From Spirochaetales bacterium (lineage in GTDB: Bacteria > Spirochaetota > Spirochaetia > SZUA-6 > DRHE01): a stretch of DNA of 64,000 nt. How positions within the stretch are numbered: the first letter of the stretch is position 1; every line of letters begins with the position of its first letter. Made by a program: the position numbers and the translations under genes. Shown here piece by piece: positions 42,527 to 55,419 of this stretch. Below the pieces are notes generated by a model. That model saw only the letters and a program-made list of their open reading frames with translations. It ran no database searches and had not been told where the DNA came from. Where the stretch lies: the NCBI GenBank assembly GCA_030615505.1, contig JAUWZD010000006.1, positions 1 to 64,000 of the forward strand. The letters run 5' to 3'.

Positions 42527-42977
42527 TATTTGCTACCCTTTTTCCACCTGTCTGTTCGATTATTTCTCCGCCTATTTTCTGTATCTTTTCTTTAGCACCT
42601 GCTGTCAGTTTATCGACATCTATAATAAGCTTTTTTGTTATCTCACCATTTCCCAACACCTTAATTGGATGCCTCTTTGACCGGATGAGTCCTTTTTCTA
42701 AAAGGCTTTCCCGATTTATTTTATCTCCATCCTTGTAGACATTTAAAGACTCAAGCCTTACTAAAGAGTATTCTTTCTTAAAAGGATAATTGGAAAATCC
42801 TCTGCGAGCTATTCTTCGATAAAGGGGCATCTGTCCTCCCTCAAATCCCAATCGAACTCCCCCGCCGGAACGCGCGTTCTGACCTTTTGTCCCTCTGCCT
42901 GCAGTGGATCCACGGCCTGTTCCGGTTCCTCTTCCGAGTATCTTTCTCTTCCTTGTAGCTCCCTTAGGTTTTCCCAT
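42516..42977 (-). CDS. rplO: 50S ribosomal protein L15
   Basis: GRGTGTGRGSTAGRGTKGQNARSGGGVRLGFEGGQMPLYRR. Confidence 0.97.
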   Translation of the reverse strand: MGKPKGATRKRKILGRGTGTGRGSTAGRGTKGQNARSGGGVRLGFEGGQMPLYRRIARRGFSNYPFKKEYSLVRLESLNVYKDGDKINRESLLEKGLIRSKRHPIKVLGNGEITKKLIIDVDKLTAGAKEKIQKIGGEIIEQTGGKRVANNGG

Positions 42978-42991
42978 ATTAATCCTTTCCA

Positions 42992-43168
42992 TTATAATTC
43001 CTCGACTTCTAAAAGATGAGATACCGACCTAACCATGCCAAGAATAGAGGGGTTTGCTTCCTTTTCAGTAACAGAGCCTATTTTTTTCAATCCTAAAGCT
43101 TCCACTGTCTTGCGCTGATCCGGTTTTCTCCCAATTACACTCCTGACTAATTTAATACGTATCTTCAT
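42992..43168 (-). CDS. rpmD: 50S ribosomal protein L30
   Basis: Not in ORF track (58 aa): [58 protein letters not shown]. Confidence 0.97.
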   Translation of the reverse strand: MKIRIKLVRSVIGRKPDQRKTVEALGLKKIGSVTEKEANPSILGMVRSVSHLLEVEEL

Positions 43169-43169
43169 G

Positions 43170-43658
43170 TTAACCCCATAAATCCTTTAGAGCTTTTCCG
43201 CGATTAGCGGCAACAGCTTTAGCATCCATTATTTGCTCGATTCCATTAAATACTGCTTTCACTATGTTCATCTTATTTTTTGATCCTAACGATTTGCTTA
43301 GAACATCCTTAATCCCCGCAGCCTCCATAACGGCGCGTACCGGGCCGCCTGCAATAATACCCGTTCCTGGAGATGCCGGTTTGAGTAATATTTTAGCACC
43401 CTTATATTTACCGATCACCTGATGAGGAATTGTGTTTCGTTTTAAGGGAACCCGAGTCAACTTCTTTCTGCCCTTCTCCAAACTCTTCTTTATGGCATCA
43501 GAAACGTAATTTGCCTTGCCGAAACCATATCCTACATGTCCGTTTCTATCACCTACCACTGATAGGGCGGAAAATGAGAATCTTCGTCCTCCTTTTACGA
43601 CTTTAGCTATCCGGTTTAACCGGACAAGCTTTTCAACAAAATCCTTTTCCTGTTCCAA
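43170..43658 (-). CDS. rpsE: 30S ribosomal protein S5
   Basis: [30 protein letters not shown]. Confidence 0.98.
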   Translation of the reverse strand: MEQEKDFVEKLVRLNRIAKVVKGGRRFSFSALSVVGDRNGHVGYGFGKANYVSDAIKKSLEKGRKKLTRVPLKRNTIPHQVIGKYKGAKILLKPASPGTGIIAGGPVRAVMEAAGIKDVLSKSLGSKNKMNIVKAVFNGIEQIMDAKAVAANRGKALKDLWG

Positions 43659-43667
43659 TATGACCCC

Positions 43668-44027
43668 CTAAAACTGTACTCCAGCCTTTCTTGCTCCCTC
43701 AGCTATGGATTTTATTATTCCATGATAGGAATTTCCATTACGATCAAAAACGATTCTTTTTATCTTCTTCTCATTCAATCGTTCTCCTATAACCTGTCCC
43801 AATCGCTCTGCATCAATTACAGTACACTTTATATCCAGTAAATCCTTTTCCATATTCGAGGCAGATGCAAGGGTTCTGCCATGCAAATCATCTATGACCT
43901 GTATATAAAGATGACGGTTACTTTTGAATATAGACATCCTCGGTCTATCCGGCGTGCCAGACACTTTTTTGCGGATATGTATCTTCCTCCTCCGTTTACG
44001 ATTCTTCTTGTTTCCTAATCTATCCAC
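43668..44027 (-). CDS. rplR: 50S ribosomal protein L18
   Basis: [20 protein letters not shown]...[26 protein letters not shown]. Confidence 0.97.
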   Translation of the reverse strand: MDRLGNKKNRKRRRKIHIRKKVSGTPDRPRMSIFKSNRHLYIQVIDDLHGRTLASASNMEKDLLDIKCTVIDAERLGQVIGERLNEKKIKRIVFDRNGNSYHGIIKSIAEGARKAGVQF

Positions 44028-44036
44028 TTTAATACC

Positions 44037-44576
44037 CTATTTAACTCCGGTTTTTCCTATTTTTCTGCGGACAAACTCAGTCTCATACCGAATTCCTTTA
44101 CCCTTGTATGGTTCAGGGGGCCGAAATGATCTAATCTCAGCACATATCTGACCGAGCTGCTGTTTATTGAATCCGCTCACATTAATTTTATTATTGCCTT
44201 CAACCGTGATGTTAATCCCCTCCGGAATCGGGTACTCAATGGAGTTGGAATATCCAACATTCAAAATCAGGGCTTCTCCCTTTACTTCAGCACGGTAGCC
44301 AACTCCGTTAACTAAAAGAACCTTCGAAAACCCTTTAGATACTCCTATTACCATATTGCTGATGAGTTTTCTATAAAGACCATGAAGAGACTTTGACCGC
44401 TTGCTGTCATTTTTCCGGAATACCCGGCATGTATCCTTTTCTACTTTAATTTCAACATTTAATAGAAAACTCTGAGTCAGCTTTCCCTTGGCACCGGTCA
44501 CTGTAATCTCATTGTTATTCACTTCTACTGTTACGCCATCAGGAATCTGAACGGGCATTAATCCAATTCGCGACAT
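44037..44576 (-). CDS. rplF: 50S ribosomal protein L6
   Basis: MSRIGLMPVQIPDGVTVEV...RPPEPYKGKGIRYETEFVRRKIGKTG. Confidence 0.98.
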   Translation of the reverse strand: MSRIGLMPVQIPDGVTVEVNNNEITVTGAKGKLTQSFLLNVEIKVEKDTCRVFRKNDSKRSKSLHGLYRKLISNMVIGVSKGFSKVLLVNGVGYRAEVKGEALILNVGYSNSIEYPIPEGINITVEGNNKINVSGFNKQQLGQICAEIRSFRPPEPYKGKGIRYETEFVRRKIGKTGVK

Positions 44577-44586
44577 GCAATCTCTC

Positions 44587-44985
44587 CTACCATATGCTGC
44601 AAATCAGTTCCCCGCCAATTTTTCTCTCAGAAGCTTTTTTTCCCGTTATGACTCCCTGGGAAGTCGTAACAATAAGTGTTCCATAGCCATTGAGAATGCG
44701 GGGCATCTTTCCATATCCGGTGTATACTCTTCTACCCGGTTTGGATAATCTCTCTAACCCTCGAATGACAGGGTTCATCTGGTTATCATACTTGAAAAAG
44801 ATTCTAATTTGGTTTTTTCCATCCTGACTTATCTTCTTAAAGGTCTTTATATAACCTTCATTCTTCAGGATCTTGATTATTTCTAACTTTAATTTAGAGG
44901 TCGGTATATCGACTTTCTCATATTTTACCATATTAGCGTTTCTGATTTTTGTTAACATATCCGCAATAGGATCTGTAACACTCAT
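44587..44985 (-). CDS. rpsH: 30S ribosomal protein S8
   Basis: [29 protein letters not shown]...[22 protein letters not shown]. Confidence 0.98.
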   Translation of the reverse strand: MSVTDPIADMLTKIRNANMVKYEKVDIPTSKLKLEIIKILKNEGYIKTFKKISQDGKNQIRIFFKYDNQMNPVIRGLERLSKPGRRVYTGYGKMPRILNGYGTLIVTTSQGVITGKKASERKIGGELICSIW

Positions 44986-44996
44986 ACACTCCTCTC

Positions 44997-45185
44997 CTAC
45001 CAGCTTGATTTGGTTACGCCGGGAATCTTTCCCTCACTTGCCAGTTTCCGGAAACAAATACGGCACATTTGGAATTTCCGCATATATCCCCTTGGTCTGC
45101 CGCAAATCCGACACCTGTTTCTCTTCCGGGTCATATATTTAGGTTTTTTTAAAGCCTTCATGATCATGGCTTTTCTTGCCATCAA
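44997..45185 (-). CDS. rpsN: 30S ribosomal protein S14 (zinc-binding type)
   Basis: [41 protein letters not shown]. Confidence 0.98.
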   Translation of the reverse strand: MMARKAMIMKALKKPKYMTRKRNRCRICGRPRGYMRKFQMCRICFRKLASEGKIPGVTKSSW

Positions 45186-45216
45186 TAAACTCCTTTGTCC
45201 TCATGCCGTTTTCGGC

Positions 45217-45789
45217 TTATACTGTCTGCGGTACTTTCCTGAAAGGCATTCCAAGATGAGCCAAAAGGCTCCTGGCCTCTCCATCTGTTTTAGCTGTTGT
45301 TACAATGGCTATATTTAATCCGTTCACTCTTTCGATTTTATCGTAATCAATTTCAGGAAAAATGATTTGTTCCCGAATACCCAATGAGTAGTTTCCATGG
45401 CCATCAAAGGCGTTTGGATTTGTTCCACGAAAATCCTTAACTCTGGGTATGGCAATATTGACCAGGCGGTCTAAGAACTCATACATATACTTCCCTCTTA
45501 AAGTTACCATAGCTCCTATTTCCATTCCCTGCCTGAGTTTAAAATTGCTTATAGATTTTCTCGCTTTTGTCTTTACCGCCTTCAAGCCCGTTATCTGTGT
45601 CAACTCCTTAACTGCTGAATCAAGCAATTTTTTATTCTGTACAGCTTCTCCAACTCCCATACTAACGACTATTTTTTCCAGCCATGGAACCTGCATAACA
45701 GAAGTATAGCCGAACTCATCCACCAGCGCCTTTACAATCTTCTTATGATACAGGTTTTTAAGCTTTACTTCTTTCACTTTTCTGCTCAT
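45217..45789 (-). CDS. rplE: 50S ribosomal protein L5
   Basis: [44 protein letters not shown]. Confidence 0.98.
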   Translation of the reverse strand: MSRKVKEVKLKNLYHKKIVKALVDEFGYTSVMQVPWLEKIVVSMGVGEAVQNKKLLDSAVKELTQITGLKAVKTKARKSISNFKLRQGMEIGAMVTLRGKYMYEFLDRLVNIAIPRVKDFRGTNPNAFDGHGNYSLGIREQIIFPEIDYDKIERVNGLNIAIVTTAKTDGEARSLLAHLGMPFRKVPQTV

Positions 45790-46118
45790 TACAGCTGTTC
45801 TCCGCATTTCCTGCAGAATCTGATCTTCTGCTCATTCTCAAATCGGTGTCCGCTCCTTGTTGGCCCGCATTTCTTACAGAGGACCATTACATTAGAAATA
45901 TGTAAAGGGGCTTCAACCGAAGTGATTCCTCCCTTTTTATTCTGCCCTTTAGGACGGATAGCCTTTTTTACCATGTTGAGCCCTTCAATCACAACCCGTC
46001 CCCTATTCCGGTCCACTTCTAAAACTCTACCTGTTTTTCCACGACCTTTTCCGCTAATTATTTTCACATGATCATCTTTCCCGATCTTATATTTAACTGA
46101 TATTTGTTTTTTCCCCAT
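45789..46118 (-). CDS. rplX: 50S ribosomal protein L24
   Basis: [39 protein letters not shown]. Confidence 0.96.
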   Translation of the reverse strand: MGKKQISVKYKIGKDDHVKIISGKGRGKTGRVLEVDRNRGRVVIEGLNMVKKAIRPKGQNKKGGITSVEAPLHISNVMVLCKKCGPTRSGHRFENEQKIRFCRKCGEQL

Positions 46119-46128
46119 ATGCAGCCTC

Positions 46129-46497
46129 CTAAAGCACCTCAGGTGCAAGGGAGACAATTTTCATAAAATCTTTATCCCTGAGTTCCCTTGCAACAGGACC
46201 AAATATTCTTTTTCCCTTTGGGTTCCGGCCGGGATCAATCAGTACACATGCGTTATCATCAAAGCGAATATATGTTCCATCCGGTCTTCTGTATTCCTTT
46301 TTTGTTCTTACGATTACAGCTCTTTCCACATCGCCCTTCTTTACAGGGGCATTCGGTAAAGCATATTTAACAGCAACAACAATAATATCCCCAATACCGG
46401 CATTTTTCCGCTTTGTTCCCCCTAGTACTTTTATACACTGGACCCTTTTAGCACCGCTGTTGTCTGCAACATTCAAGTAAGTCATCATCTGAATCAT
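46129..46497 (-). CDS. rplN: 50S ribosomal protein L14
   Basis: [27 protein letters not shown]. Confidence 0.98.
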   Translation of the reverse strand: MIQMMTYLNVADNSGAKRVQCIKVLGGTKRKNAGIGDIIVVAVKYALPNAPVKKGDVERAVIVRTKKEYRRPDGTYIRFDDNACVLIDPGRNPKGKRIFGPVARELRDKDFMKIVSLAPEVL

Positions 46498-46518
46498 TGT
46501 CTTCTCCCGATGCTCCTG

Positions 46519-46791
46519 CTATTCTACCTTCTCAACTATTTGCAAAAGACGCCAGCGTTTTTCCTTACTTAATGGCCGCGACTCTATGACACGAACAATA
46601 TCTCCTACCTGGCATTGATTCTGCTCGTCATGGGCTTTTATTTTCTTTGTACGGGTAATATACTTCTTATAAAGAGGGTGCAGCTTTCTCCTGGTTATCT
46701 CTATAACTACTGTTTTAATCATTTTGTTGCTCACAACCCTGCCTGTAAGAATTTTTCTATTACCCCTTCCCTCTTTAGCTTTTTCTTCCAC
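46519..46791 (-). CDS. rpsQ: 30S ribosomal protein S17
   Basis: [40 protein letters not shown]. Confidence 0.97.
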   Translation of the reverse strand: MEEKAKEGRGNRKILTGRVVSNKMIKTVVIEITRRKLHPLYKKYITRTKKIKAHDEQNQCQVGDIVRVIESRPLSKEKRWRLLQIVEKVE

Positions 46792-46801
46792 AGCTAATCT
46801 C

Positions 46802-47002
46802 CTAGGTCCTTCTTATACCGATATCGTATTCATGAATTATAGTATTAATACGAGCAATTTTTCTCCTCAAGGTTCGCTTCTCTAAGGGATTATCGATATG
46901 GCCAATGACATTGCTAAAGCGTAAATCCCTGTACTGTTTCTTCATTTCTTCCCGCTTAGTTATTAATTCTTTATAAGTAAGATCGTTGAATGAGTCTTTC
47001 AT
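46802..47002 (-). CDS. rpmC: 50S ribosomal protein L29
   Basis: [56 protein letters not shown]; track start 47086 is overextended into rplP. Confidence 0.94.
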   Translation of the reverse strand: MKDSFNDLTYKELITKREEMKKQYRDLRFSNVIGHIDNPLEKRTLRRKIARINTIIHEYDIGIRRT

Positions 47003-47006
47003 AACC

Positions 47007-47423
47007 TTATTCCAGATTCCTTCTGGCAGTAAATTTCGTTCTGATTGGCAATTTACTCCCTGCGAGCCTGATCGCTGATCTTGCAAGTTCCCTGGCCACC
47101 CCTCCTATCTCAAACATGACGGTTCCCGGTTTAACTACGGCAACCCAGTATTCCGGATTGCCTTTTCCCTTACCCATGCGGGTTTCCGCCGGTTTTTTTG
47201 TATAGGGTACATCGGGAAATATCCTGATCCAGACCTTTCCTTCCCTTTTGATATGACGGGTCATGGCAACCCTGGCAGCTTCTATCTGCCTGTTGGTAAT
47301 CCATTTGCGTTCAAGTGCAATAAGACCAAAATCGCCAAAGGAAATTCTGTTTTGCCGCGTTGCAATACCGCTCATTCTTCCTCTCTGTTTTTTTCGAAAC
47401 TTGGTTCGTTTGGGACTCAGCAC
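47007..47423 (-). CDS. rplP: 50S ribosomal protein L16
   Basis: [38 protein letters not shown]. Confidence 0.98.
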   Translation of the reverse strand: MLSPKRTKFRKKQRGRMSGIATRQNRISFGDFGLIALERKWITNRQIEAARVAMTRHIKREGKVWIRIFPDVPYTKKPAETRMGKGKGNPEYWVAVVKPGTVMFEIGGVARELARSAIRLAGSKLPIRTKFTARRNLE

Positions 47424-47425
47424 AA

Positions 47426-48127
47426 TTAACTCCTGGAACTCAAGCGATTTCTCTGTTTCTTTAAAAGAAGCCCGGCATCCTCTTTTTTTTCACTTCCGAA
47501 AACTTCCCCTTTGTATATCCATACCTTTACACCGATGGAACCGAAGGTCGTAATAGCCTCTGCAAAACCATAATCAATATCCGCTCTGAAGGTGTGCAGT
47601 GGAATGCGCCCCTCCTTGTACTCTTCCGTGCGTGCCATTTCGGAGCCCCCAAGTCGGCCTGATACCTTTATTTTTGCTCCCTGCACTCCTGCTTTGACTG
47701 CATTCAGAACGGCCATTTTCATAGCCCTTCTGAAGGAAGCTCTGGCTTTTAATTGTCTGGCCACATTCTGAGCTATAATCTGGGCATTAGTCTCGGGGTT
47801 ATTGATCTCTTTTATCTTTATCTGTATCTTCTTGCCGACCAGTTTCTGCAGTTTCTTCCCAAGCTTCTCAATGTTGGCACCCTTGGCACCAATAATAACT
47901 CCGGGTCTTCCCGTATGTATGATAATCGTAATCCTCTGGGGATGCCTTATAATTTCCACATCCGCAATTTCAGCACCCTGGGCTTCAGTGCTTTTTGCAA
48001 TAGTTCGTCTTAAGTGCAGATCTTCGTGCAATGTTTCTGCATATATCCTGGGATCAACAAACCATTTGGATTTCCAGGTCTTATTGAATCCTAATCGCAA
48101 TCCGATCGGATTTACCTTTTGTCCCAC
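47426..48127 (-). CDS. rpsC: 30S ribosomal protein S3
   Basis: [25 protein letters not shown] motif [14 protein letters not shown]. Confidence 0.98.
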   Translation of the reverse strand: MGQKVNPIGLRLGFNKTWKSKWFVDPRIYAETLHEDLHLRRTIAKSTEAQGAEIADVEIIRHPQRITIIIHTGRPGVIIGAKGANIEKLGKKLQKLVGKKIQIKIKEINNPETNAQIIAQNVARQLKARASFRRAMKMAVLNAVKAGVQGAKIKVSGRLGGSEMARTEEYKEGRIPLHTFRADIDYGFAEAITTFGSIGVKVWIYKGEVFGSEKKEDAGLLLKKQRNRLSSRS

Positions 48128-48128
48128 A

Positions 48129-48491
48129 TTATTCTCCTGTCTGTCCTATCTCATCCATGACTACGTATATATGGCATGACCGCTTCAGCAGTCGATCAGC
48201 TCTCCCCCTGGCTCTGATCCAGATCCTTTTCATTCTCGCACCATCATTTACCTGCAGTTCCTGAACGTACAGCATCTCTTCATCAAGATTTTTATTACTA
48301 TACAGAGCGTTTGCTGCAGCGGATCGGATGACCTTTTTTAACAGCCGGGCTCCCTTATGAGGTAGGGCATCTAAAAGAGCAATTGCATCGCCATAAGGCT
48401 TTTTTCGCACCTTATCCGCGATTCTTCTTACCTTATAGGGTGAAATTCGTACATGTCTTGCGTGCGCAGTGTATCCTTTCTTAGCTTCCAT
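48129..48491 (-). CDS. rplV: 50S ribosomal protein L22
   Basis: [19 protein letters not shown]...[28 protein letters not shown]. Confidence 0.97.
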   Translation of the reverse strand: MEAKKGYTAHARHVRISPYKVRRIADKVRKKPYGDAIALLDALPHKGARLLKKVIRSAAANALYSNKNLDEEMLYVQELQVNDGARMKRIWIRARGRADRLLKRSCHIYVVMDEIGQTGE

Positions 48492-48500
48492 TCAGCCGCC

Positions 48501-48782
48501 CTACCTTTTAAATGTTTTTCTATCCGATCCACTATGGCCGCGATAAACTCTGGTGGGTGAAAACTCACCCAGTTTATGGCCAACCAGATTTTCTGTAATA
48601 TATACAGGAATCCACGTCTTTCCGTTATACACAGAAATTGTATAGCCTACCATTTCCGGAATTATTGTTGAACAGCGTGAATAGGTTTTTATCATTTTCT
48701 TCTCACCGCTCTTATTCATATCCAGAACCTTTTTATAAAGGCTCTTAGCAATAAACGGTCCTTTTTTAACTGATCTAGACAC
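48501..48782 (-). CDS. rpsS: 30S ribosomal protein S19
   Basis: [19 protein letters not shown]...[28 protein letters not shown]. Confidence 0.98.
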   Translation of the reverse strand: MSRSVKKGPFIAKSLYKKVLDMNKSGEKKMIKTYSRCSTIIPEMVGYTISVYNGKTWIPVYITENLVGHKLGEFSPTRVYRGHSGSDRKTFKR

Positions 48783-48792
48783 TAAAAGGCTC

Positions 48793-49617
48793 CTATCCTC
48801 TCTTCTTCACAATAAATTTATCCGATAATTTTTTCTTCTTTCTGGTCTTATAACCCTTTGTAGGTACACCCCAGGGAGATACAGGATGACGTCCTCCCGA
48901 GGTTCTCCCTTCACCACCGCCATGTGGATGATCATGAGGGTTCATTACCACACCTCTAACTTTCGGCCTTCGACCCAACCACCGGCTCCTGCCTGCCTTG
49001 CCCAGACTGATGTTCATATGGTCCTGATTACCCACCTCCCCGAGGGTTGCATAACATTTTGCAAATACCATTCTCATTTCCCCGGAAGGCAGTTTTAAGG
49101 TAACATAATCACCCTCTTTAGCAGCGATGGAGGCACCGGTACCGGCCGCTCTTGCAAACTGACCGCCCCTGCCTAACTGAAGCTCGATATTATGTACGAC
49201 CATACCTACAGGTATTTTTTCTAACGGCAGAGAATTTCCCAATTCAAGAGGAGCTTCAGGACCACTTACAACAGGAGCACCTGCTTTCAATCCCAAAGGC
49301 GCTAGGATATAATGTTTCTCTCCATCCTTATAATGAATAAGCGCTATAAAAGCACTCCTGTTTGGATCGTACTCAATACCGGCAACAATACCGGGAACAC
49401 CTATCTTATCTCTTTTAAAATCTATAAAACGATATTTTCTTTTGTGCCGTCCGCCTTTTCTACGCACACTGATTCTTCCACCAGCACCTCTTCCAGCTTT
49501 AAAGGAGATCCCCCTGGTCAGGGATTTTTCAGCTCTCTCTGAAGTTAACTCTTCAAAGTCTAATCCTGTTTTAAAGCGTGTGCTCGATGTAACCGGTTTA
49601 TATTTCTTAATTGCCAT
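48793..49617 (-). CDS. rplB: 50S ribosomal protein L2
   Basis: [17 protein letters not shown]...[43 protein letters not shown]. Confidence 0.99.
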   Translation of the reverse strand: MAIKKYKPVTSSTRFKTGLDFEELTSERAEKSLTRGISFKAGRGAGGRISVRRKGGRHKRKYRFIDFKRDKIGVPGIVAGIEYDPNRSAFIALIHYKDGEKHYILAPLGLKAGAPVVSGPEAPLELGNSLPLEKIPVGMVVHNIELQLGRGGQFARAAGTGASIAAKEGDYVTLKLPSGEMRMVFAKCYATLGEVGNQDHMNISLGKAGRSRWLGRRPKVRGVVMNPHDHPHGGGEGRTSGGRHPVSPWGVPTKGYKTRKKKKLSDKFIVKKRG

Positions 49618-49639
49618 TTATTTCGCCTTTCAGACAGAC

Positions 49640-49924
49640 TTATGCACCCTCGAAGGCCTGAATCACTTCCCCTGCCGGCAGGGTAATAATCGCCTTTTTC
49701 CATCCCGACGTATATCCTATCCGATATCTAACCCTTTTGGGCTTTCTTTTAACATTAACAATATTACATTTTACAGGATGAACATCAAAAAGTTCTCTTA
49801 AAGCCTGTATAATCTGAATTTTATTTGCCCTGTCATCTACCTTAAATACATACTTGCGACGTTCGCGCATGAGATTTGTTTTTTCAGTAACAATCGGCTC
49901 AATTATGATCTGACCAGGCTCCAT
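49640..49924 (-). CDS. rplW: 50S ribosomal protein L23
   Basis: IIEPIVTEKTNLMRERRKYVFKVDDRANKIQIIQALRELFDV. Confidence 0.96.
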   Translation of the reverse strand: MEPGQIIIEPIVTEKTNLMRERRKYVFKVDDRANKIQIIQALRELFDVHPVKCNIVNVKRKPKRVRYRIGYTSGWKKAIITLPAGEVIQAFEGA

Positions 49925-49935
49925 CCTAATATCCT

Positions 49936-50568
49936 CTATTTATCCCTGTAAAACTCATTTAATTTTATAGCTGCTCTTTCAAAAAGCAGTAATCGTTTCC
50001 CGTAGAAAATGTCATGAACTCTTAAGCGGTTATAGGATAAAAAACTTAACCGGGGAATATTGCGTCCTGCCCGCTTAATCATAGGATCATCATCACCGAG
50101 GATGATAACTGTTCTTCCTTTTGGGTCAGGATCAATATTCTTAAGTATTTTAATCAATTCTTTTGTTTTACCCTTCTCTACGGAGAAGTCCTCAACAATT
50201 TTTAATATATTTTCTCGATTCTTAGCTGTCAAAATCGATTTAATAGCTCTTCTTTTAATTTTTTTAGGAAGCCTGTAGCTGTAATCCCTTGGTTTTGGCC
50301 CAAATACAACGCCACCTCCCACCCAGATGGGTGATTTGCGACTTCCTGCCCGTGCACGCCCCGTTCCCTTCTGCCGCCATGGTTTTGCCCCGCTTCCTCT
50401 AACCTCACTCCGGCCTTTAGTTGAAGCCGTTCCAACTCGTATATTCGCAAGCTCATTCCTCAGGGCATGATAAATCGATCCTTCACTTACCTTCCCGTTA
50501 AATACTTCATCGCTAAGGGTTATCTCTTTACTCTCTTTCCCATCAATCCCATAGACCTGTTTTACCAC
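49936..50568 (-). CDS. rplD: 50S ribosomal protein L4
   Basis: [54 protein letters not shown]. Confidence 0.98.
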   Translation of the reverse strand: MVKQVYGIDGKESKEITLSDEVFNGKVSEGSIYHALRNELANIRVGTASTKGRSEVRGSGAKPWRQKGTGRARAGSRKSPIWVGGGVVFGPKPRDYSYRLPKKIKRRAIKSILTAKNRENILKIVEDFSVEKGKTKELIKILKNIDPDPKGRTVIILGDDDPMIKRAGRNIPRLSFLSYNRLRVHDIFYGKRLLLFERAAIKLNEFYRDK

Positions 50569-50609
50569 TGCAATATCCTCTTCTTAAGTTTCACCTTCTT
50601 TGGTTTCAC

Positions 50610-51230
50610 CTACTTCTTCTTCGCCTTCGTAACAATGACATTGCCGCCCCTTCTTCCGGGAATGGCACCCTTAATCAGCAGAATTCCTCTTTCTTGATCT
50701 ACCTTTAAAATCTGCAAATTCTGAACGTTTCTCTTTTCTCCGCCCATCCGGCCGGCCATTTTTGTCCCGCGCAGCACCTTTGAAGGTGAAGCTGCCATTC
50801 CTGTAGATCCGCCTGCGCGGTGGAACTTGGAACCATGTGTCTTGCAGCCTCCGCTGAAGCCGTGTCGCTTCATTACACCCTGATAGCCCTTTCCCTTTGA
50901 TACACCCTGCACATCAACGAAACTCAACCCCTCGAACAGTTCAACCCCGATTTTTTGACCAATCTTGAAATCCTTTTCAAAATTCCTTATTTCTTTTAAA
51001 TTCATGCACGGCTCTACTCCATCGGGGAATTGTCCTGAGTAGGGTTTCTTTATCCTTCTTTTTTTCATAGCTGTTGCGCCCAAAATGACCGAAGAATAGC
51101 CATTCCGCTCCACAGTTCTTTCTCCAACTACTGTATTCTGTTCCACTTCAACGACTGTAACAGGGATAAGATTTCCCCCCTCATCAAAAAACTGTGTCAT
51201 GCCGATTTTTTTACCTATAAGCCCCAACAT
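50610..51230 (-). CDS. rplC: 50S ribosomal protein L3
   Basis: [28 protein letters not shown]...[32 protein letters not shown]. Confidence 0.98.
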   Translation of the reverse strand: MLGLIGKKIGMTQFFDEGGNLIPVTVVEVEQNTVVGERTVERNGYSSVILGATAMKKRRIKKPYSGQFPDGVEPCMNLKEIRNFEKDFKIGQKIGVELFEGLSFVDVQGVSKGKGYQGVMKRHGFSGGCKTHGSKFHRAGGSTGMAASPSKVLRGTKMAGRMGGEKRNVQNLQILKVDQERGILLIKGAIPGRRGGNVIVTKAKKK

Positions 51231-51238
51231 CTCTTTCC

Positions 51239-51547
51239 TCACTGCTTAATCTCTACATCAACTCCTGCCGGCAGTTCCAGCTTCATAAGAGCATCCATAA
51301 CTGCAGTTGTAGGCTCAATAATATCAATCAACCGCTTATGGGTTCTCATCTCAAACTGCTCACGGGATTTTTTATTCACATGGGGAGAACGCAGCACCGT
51401 AAACTTATTGATTCGAGTCGGAAGAGGAACCGGTCCTGATACTTTAGATCCGGCTTTCAATACTGTCTGTACAATCGATTTAGAGCTTTGATCGATCAAC
51501 TCAATATCAAATCCACGCAAACGAATACGAATTCTATCTTTAGCCAT
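51239..51547 (-). CDS. rpsJ: 30S ribosomal protein S10
   Basis: [41 protein letters not shown]. Confidence 0.98.
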   Translation of the reverse strand: MAKDRIRIRLRGFDIELIDQSSKSIVQTVLKAGSKVSGPVPLPTRINKFTVLRSPHVNKKSREQFEMRTHKRLIDIIEPTTAVMDALMKLELPAGVDVEIKQ

Positions 51548-51573
51548 TACTCCTCCAGGAATCCAGATGAAGA

Positions 51574-52764
51574 TTATTCTATGATTTCAGTTACTGCTCC
51601 AGCGGCAACGGTCCTTCCGCCTTCTCTGATAGCGAATCTCAGTCCCTTTTCAACAGCTATTGTGTGGATGAGTTCCACTTCTAACTCCACATTATCCCCG
51701 GGCATCACCATCTGCCGGTCTGAAGGCAGTGTAACCGTACCGGTGATATCAGTGGTCCGGAAATAGAACTGAGGTCTATAGCCTGTAAAGAAGGGGGAAT
51801 GCCTGCCTCCCTCCTCTTTAGTCAGAACATAAATCTGCGCTTTCATCTTCTTATGGGGTGTAATCGTTCCGGGCTTGGCTAAAACCTGTCCGCGTTCAAC
51901 CTCATTCTTCTCAATTCCCCTCAACAGGGTGCCGATATTATCACCGGCCCGTCCTTCATCAAGAATCTTGTTGAACATTTCAACCCCTGTGACAACAGTT
52001 TTTCTGGTATCCTTGATTCCGATAATTTCCACGTCTTCACCTGTTTTAATAATACCACGATCGACTCTGCCTGTTACTACTGTTCCCCGTCCGGATATGG
52101 AAAAAACATCTTCAATTGGCATAAGGAAGGGCTTTTCTGTATCTCTCTGTGGAAGGGGGAAATATGAGTCCATCACATCAAGCAGTTCTAAAACCGAAGC
52201 AAATTTTTCCTTATCATCCGGATTTTCCATAGCCTGAAGAGCAGAGCCCTTAATAATCGGTATCTCATCTCCTGGAAAATCGTATTCTTTGAGCACATCT
52301 TTAATCTCTTCCTCAACAAGTTCGATAAGATCGGGATCGTCTACCTGATCGATCTTGTTCAAATACACAATGATCGCAGGCACCCCTACCTGGCGTGCAA
52401 GCAGGATGTGCTCCCGGGTCTGGGGCATGACCGAATCAGGAGCTGAAACCACCAACACGGCACCATCCATCTGAGCCGCGCCCGTGATCATATTTTTAAT
52501 ATAGTCGGCGTGTCCCGGACAGTCTACGTGAGCATAATGTCGATTATCCGTCTGATACTCAACATGCCGTGTATTGATCGTAATACCCCTGGCCTTTTCT
52601 TCCGGTGCATTATCTATATCCTCATACTTCATTAACTTATCACCGTACTTCTTGTTACAGTGCATCGTAATTGCCGCGGTAAGGGTTGTTTTCCCATGAT
52701 CAACATGACCAATGGTGCCCACATTAATGTGAGGCTTAACTCTCTCAAATTTTGCCTTCGCCAT
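51574..52764 (-). CDS. tuf: Elongation factor Tu
   Basis: [33 protein letters not shown]; track start 52794 is overextended. Confidence 0.99.
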   Translation of the reverse strand: MAKAKFERVKPHINVGTIGHVDHGKTTLTAAITMHCNKKYGDKLMKYEDIDNAPEEKARGITINTRHVEYQTDNRHYAHVDCPGHADYIKNMITGAAQMDGAVLVVSAPDSVMPQTREHILLARQVGVPAIIVYLNKIDQVDDPDLIELVEEEIKDVLKEYDFPGDEIPIIKGSALQAMENPDDKEKFASVLELLDVMDSYFPLPQRDTEKPFLMPIEDVFSISGRGTVVTGRVDRGIIKTGEDVEIIGIKDTRKTVVTGVEMFNKILDEGRAGDNIGTLLRGIEKNEVERGQVLAKPGTITPHKKMKAQIYVLTKEEGGRHSPFFTGYRPQFYFRTTDITGTVTLPSDRQMVMPGDNVELEVELIHTIAVEKGLRFAIREGGRTVAAGAVTEIIE

Positions 52765-52833
52765 ATTATCCTCCTTACATACACTTATATACAAAGTGCA
52801 AAATATAACAAAACATATTAAAGTCCGATAATT

Positions 52834-54921
52834 TTATAGGTTTCCCCGGACTTTTCCTACTATCTCATCCTGGACTGATTTAGATACGGGTTGGTAGGTG
52901 GCAAATTGCATGGTATGGGCTGCTCGTCCCTGCGCAATTGTTCGAATGCGCGTTGTATAGCCGAACATACACCGAAGGGGAACATGGGCCTTTACCACCT
53001 TACCACCATACCGGTCTTCAATACCTTCGATCCGTCCCAATCGTCCACTCAAGTCGGAAATCAGATCTCCAAGGTACTTCTCTGGGGCGTACACCTCCAC
53101 ATCCATAACCGGTTCCAGGATAGTCGGTTTGGCTTTCTCGAGCCCTGACTTATATGCCATGGAAGCAGCTATCTTAAAGGCCATCTCGCTGGAATCAACT
53201 TCATGGTATGAACCATCCAGCAGAATAGCTCTAAAATCTACCATGGGATATCCTGCCAGTACTCCATTATTCATGGCTTCTTCGATCCCCTTATGGACTG
53301 CTGGAATATATTCCTTAGGTATTCTGCCTCCAATTACTTGATTTTCAAACAGGAATCCTGTTCCTGCCGGAAGCGGCTCGAAGCGCATTAATACATGTCC
53401 GTATTGGCCCCGCCCGCCGGACTGCTTAACAAACTTCCCCTCTGCTTCAACCGTCCTGGCGATCGTCTCTCTGTAAGCCACTTCCGGTCTGCCAATGCCG
53501 GCCTGCACATGATATTCCCTAAACAAGCGTTCAACCAGTACTTCAAGGTGAAGTTCCCCCATGCCTGAAATTAAGGTCTGGCCTGTTTCCCGGTCATACC
53601 GAATCTTAAAGGTTGGATCTTCATCGGATAGCCTGCCTAAAGCTTTATGCAACTTATCATCATCGGCCTTTGACTTGGGCTCAATTGCGATGGAGACAAC
53701 AGGCTCAGGAAAAACCATTGATTCAAGGATTACCGCATGTTTCTCATCGCAGAGAGTGTCACCTGTGGTTGTTCTTTTCAATCCTACCGCAGCAGCGATA
53801 TCACCGGTATGAACTTCATTAATTTCCTCCCTCGAATTAGCATGCATCCGCAGCAACCTTGAGATTCTCTCGCGCCGGTCTGCTGTAGAGTTATATACAT
53901 AACTTCCAACACTTAATGATCCTGAATAGACACGAAAAAAAACAAGTCTTCCGACATAAGGATCACCCATAATTTTAAAGGTCAGCGCCGTAAAGCTCTC
54001 TTCATTACTGGGAACTTTCTCTATGAAATCCCCTGTATTCGGAATAATGGCTGTAACAGGAGGAATATCAACAGGTGCGGGCAAATAATCATTCACAGCG
54101 TCTAACAGGGGTTGGATTCCCTTATTTTTAAACGCTGCTCCGCATAAAACCGGAAATATTTGCCTTTTTAACGTACAAGCCCTTAAGGCTTTCTTTATCC
54201 ACTCTGAAGTGATATCTTCACCCTCTAAGTATTCCTCTAAAAAGGCATCATCACTTTCTGCCAGCTTTTCTAAAAGCTTAATGCGCTGTTCCTGTGCTTT
54301 AGGTTGAAGATCCTCTGGAATTTCTCTCTCTCTGAACCTTGCTCCTAAGCCATCTTCGTCCCAGATAAATGCTTTCATACTTATCAGGTCAACGATACCC
54401 GAAAAATCCGCTTCTTCGCCCACCGGGATTTGAATCGGTATCGCGTTGGCACCTAACCGGGAGTGCAGCTCTTTCACAACAGACTGAAAATCAGCCCCGG
54501 GGCGATCCATTTTATTTATAAAGACCAGCCTCGGTATTCTGTATTTATTGGCCTGCCTCCATACTGTTTCACTCTGAGATTCAACTCCTGAAACAGAGCA
54601 AAATATACCTATCGCTCCATCTAATACTCTCAAAGAACGTTCCACCTCAGCCGTAAAATCTACATGGCCGGGGGTATCAATAATATTTATCTGGTAACCC
54701 TTCCAGGAGCAGTAAGTCGCTGCTGCGGTGATTGTAATCCCCCGCTCCTTCTCCAGCTCCATCCAGTCCATTTTCGCTTCACCGGCATGAACCTCACCCA
54801 TTTTATGGGTCTTTCCCGTATAGTACAGGATCCGCTCCGTGGTTGTCGTCTTTCCGGCGTCAATATGCGCCATAATTCCAATATTGCGAATCTTTCCTAA
54901 AAGGATCGGAAAGGCAGCCAT
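52834..54921 (-). CDS. fusA: Elongation factor G
   Basis: [63 protein letters not shown]. Confidence 0.99.
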   Translation of the reverse strand: MAAFPILLGKIRNIGIMAHIDAGKTTTTERILYYTGKTHKMGEVHAGEAKMDWMELEKERGITITAAATYCSWKGYQINIIDTPGHVDFTAEVERSLRVLDGAIGIFCSVSGVESQSETVWRQANKYRIPRLVFINKMDRPGADFQSVVKELHSRLGANAIPIQIPVGEEADFSGIVDLISMKAFIWDEDGLGARFREREIPEDLQPKAQEQRIKLLEKLAESDDAFLEEYLEGEDITSEWIKKALRACTLKRQIFPVLCGAAFKNKGIQPLLDAVNDYLPAPVDIPPVTAIIPNTGDFIEKVPSNEESFTALTFKIMGDPYVGRLVFFRVYSGSLSVGSYVYNSTADRRERISRLLRMHANSREEINEVHTGDIAAAVGLKRTTTGDTLCDEKHAVILESMVFPEPVVSIAIEPKSKADDDKLHKALGRLSDEDPTFKIRYDRETGQTLISGMGELHLEVLVERLFREYHVQAGIGRPEVAYRETIARTVEAEGKFVKQSGGRGQYGHVLMRFEPLPAGTGFLFENQVIGGRIPKEYIPAVHKGIEEAMNNGVLAGYPMVDFRAILLDGSYHEVDSSEMAFKIAASMAYKSGLEKAKPTILEPVMDVEVYAPEKYLGDLISDLSGRLGRIEGIEDRYGGKVVKAHVPLRCMFGYTTRIRTIAQGRAAHTMQFATYQPVSKSVQDEIVGKVRGNL

Positions 54922-54934
54922 TCCTGATTAAGAG

Positions 54935-55405
54935 CTACCATCTATAATGAGCAAAAGCCTTATTTGCCTCAGCCATTCTATGGGTATCTTCTTTTTTCTT
55001 AAAAGTCCCACCCGTTGAATTAAAGGCATCTATTAATTCAGCACTCAGCTTTTGACTCATGGAATTTCCATGTCTATTCCGTGCAAACTGCATGATCCAC
55101 CGCATCGCTAAAGCCTCCCTGCGGCTCTCTCGAATTTCCACCGGCACCTGATAAGTAGATCCACCAACTCTTCTTGATTTAACCTCAACCACAGGCTTGA
55201 CATTCTCTAAAGCCCTGGTAAAAACCTCTAGAGGGTCCTTCCCGACCTTTTCCTGAATAATATCCAAGGCATTATAGAGGATTCCATAGGCTACCGATTT
55301 TTTCCCCTTCAACATCATGCGACTGACAAAAAGAGCAACCATGCTGCTTCCGTACTTGGAATCAGGGGTAACGGGCCGCTTAGGCGCGATTCTTCTCCTC
55401 GGCAC
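54935..55405 (-). CDS. rpsG: 30S ribosomal protein S7
   Basis: [20 protein letters not shown]...[27 protein letters not shown]. Confidence 0.98.
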   Translation of the reverse strand: MPRRRIAPKRPVTPDSKYGSSMVALFVSRMMLKGKKSVAYGILYNALDIIQEKVGKDPLEVFTRALENVKPVVEVKSRRVGGSTYQVPVEIRESRREALAMRWIMQFARNRHGNSMSQKLSAELIDAFNSTGGTFKKKEDTHRMAEANKAFAHYRW

Positions 55406-55419
55406 TCTCTATATTCCTC

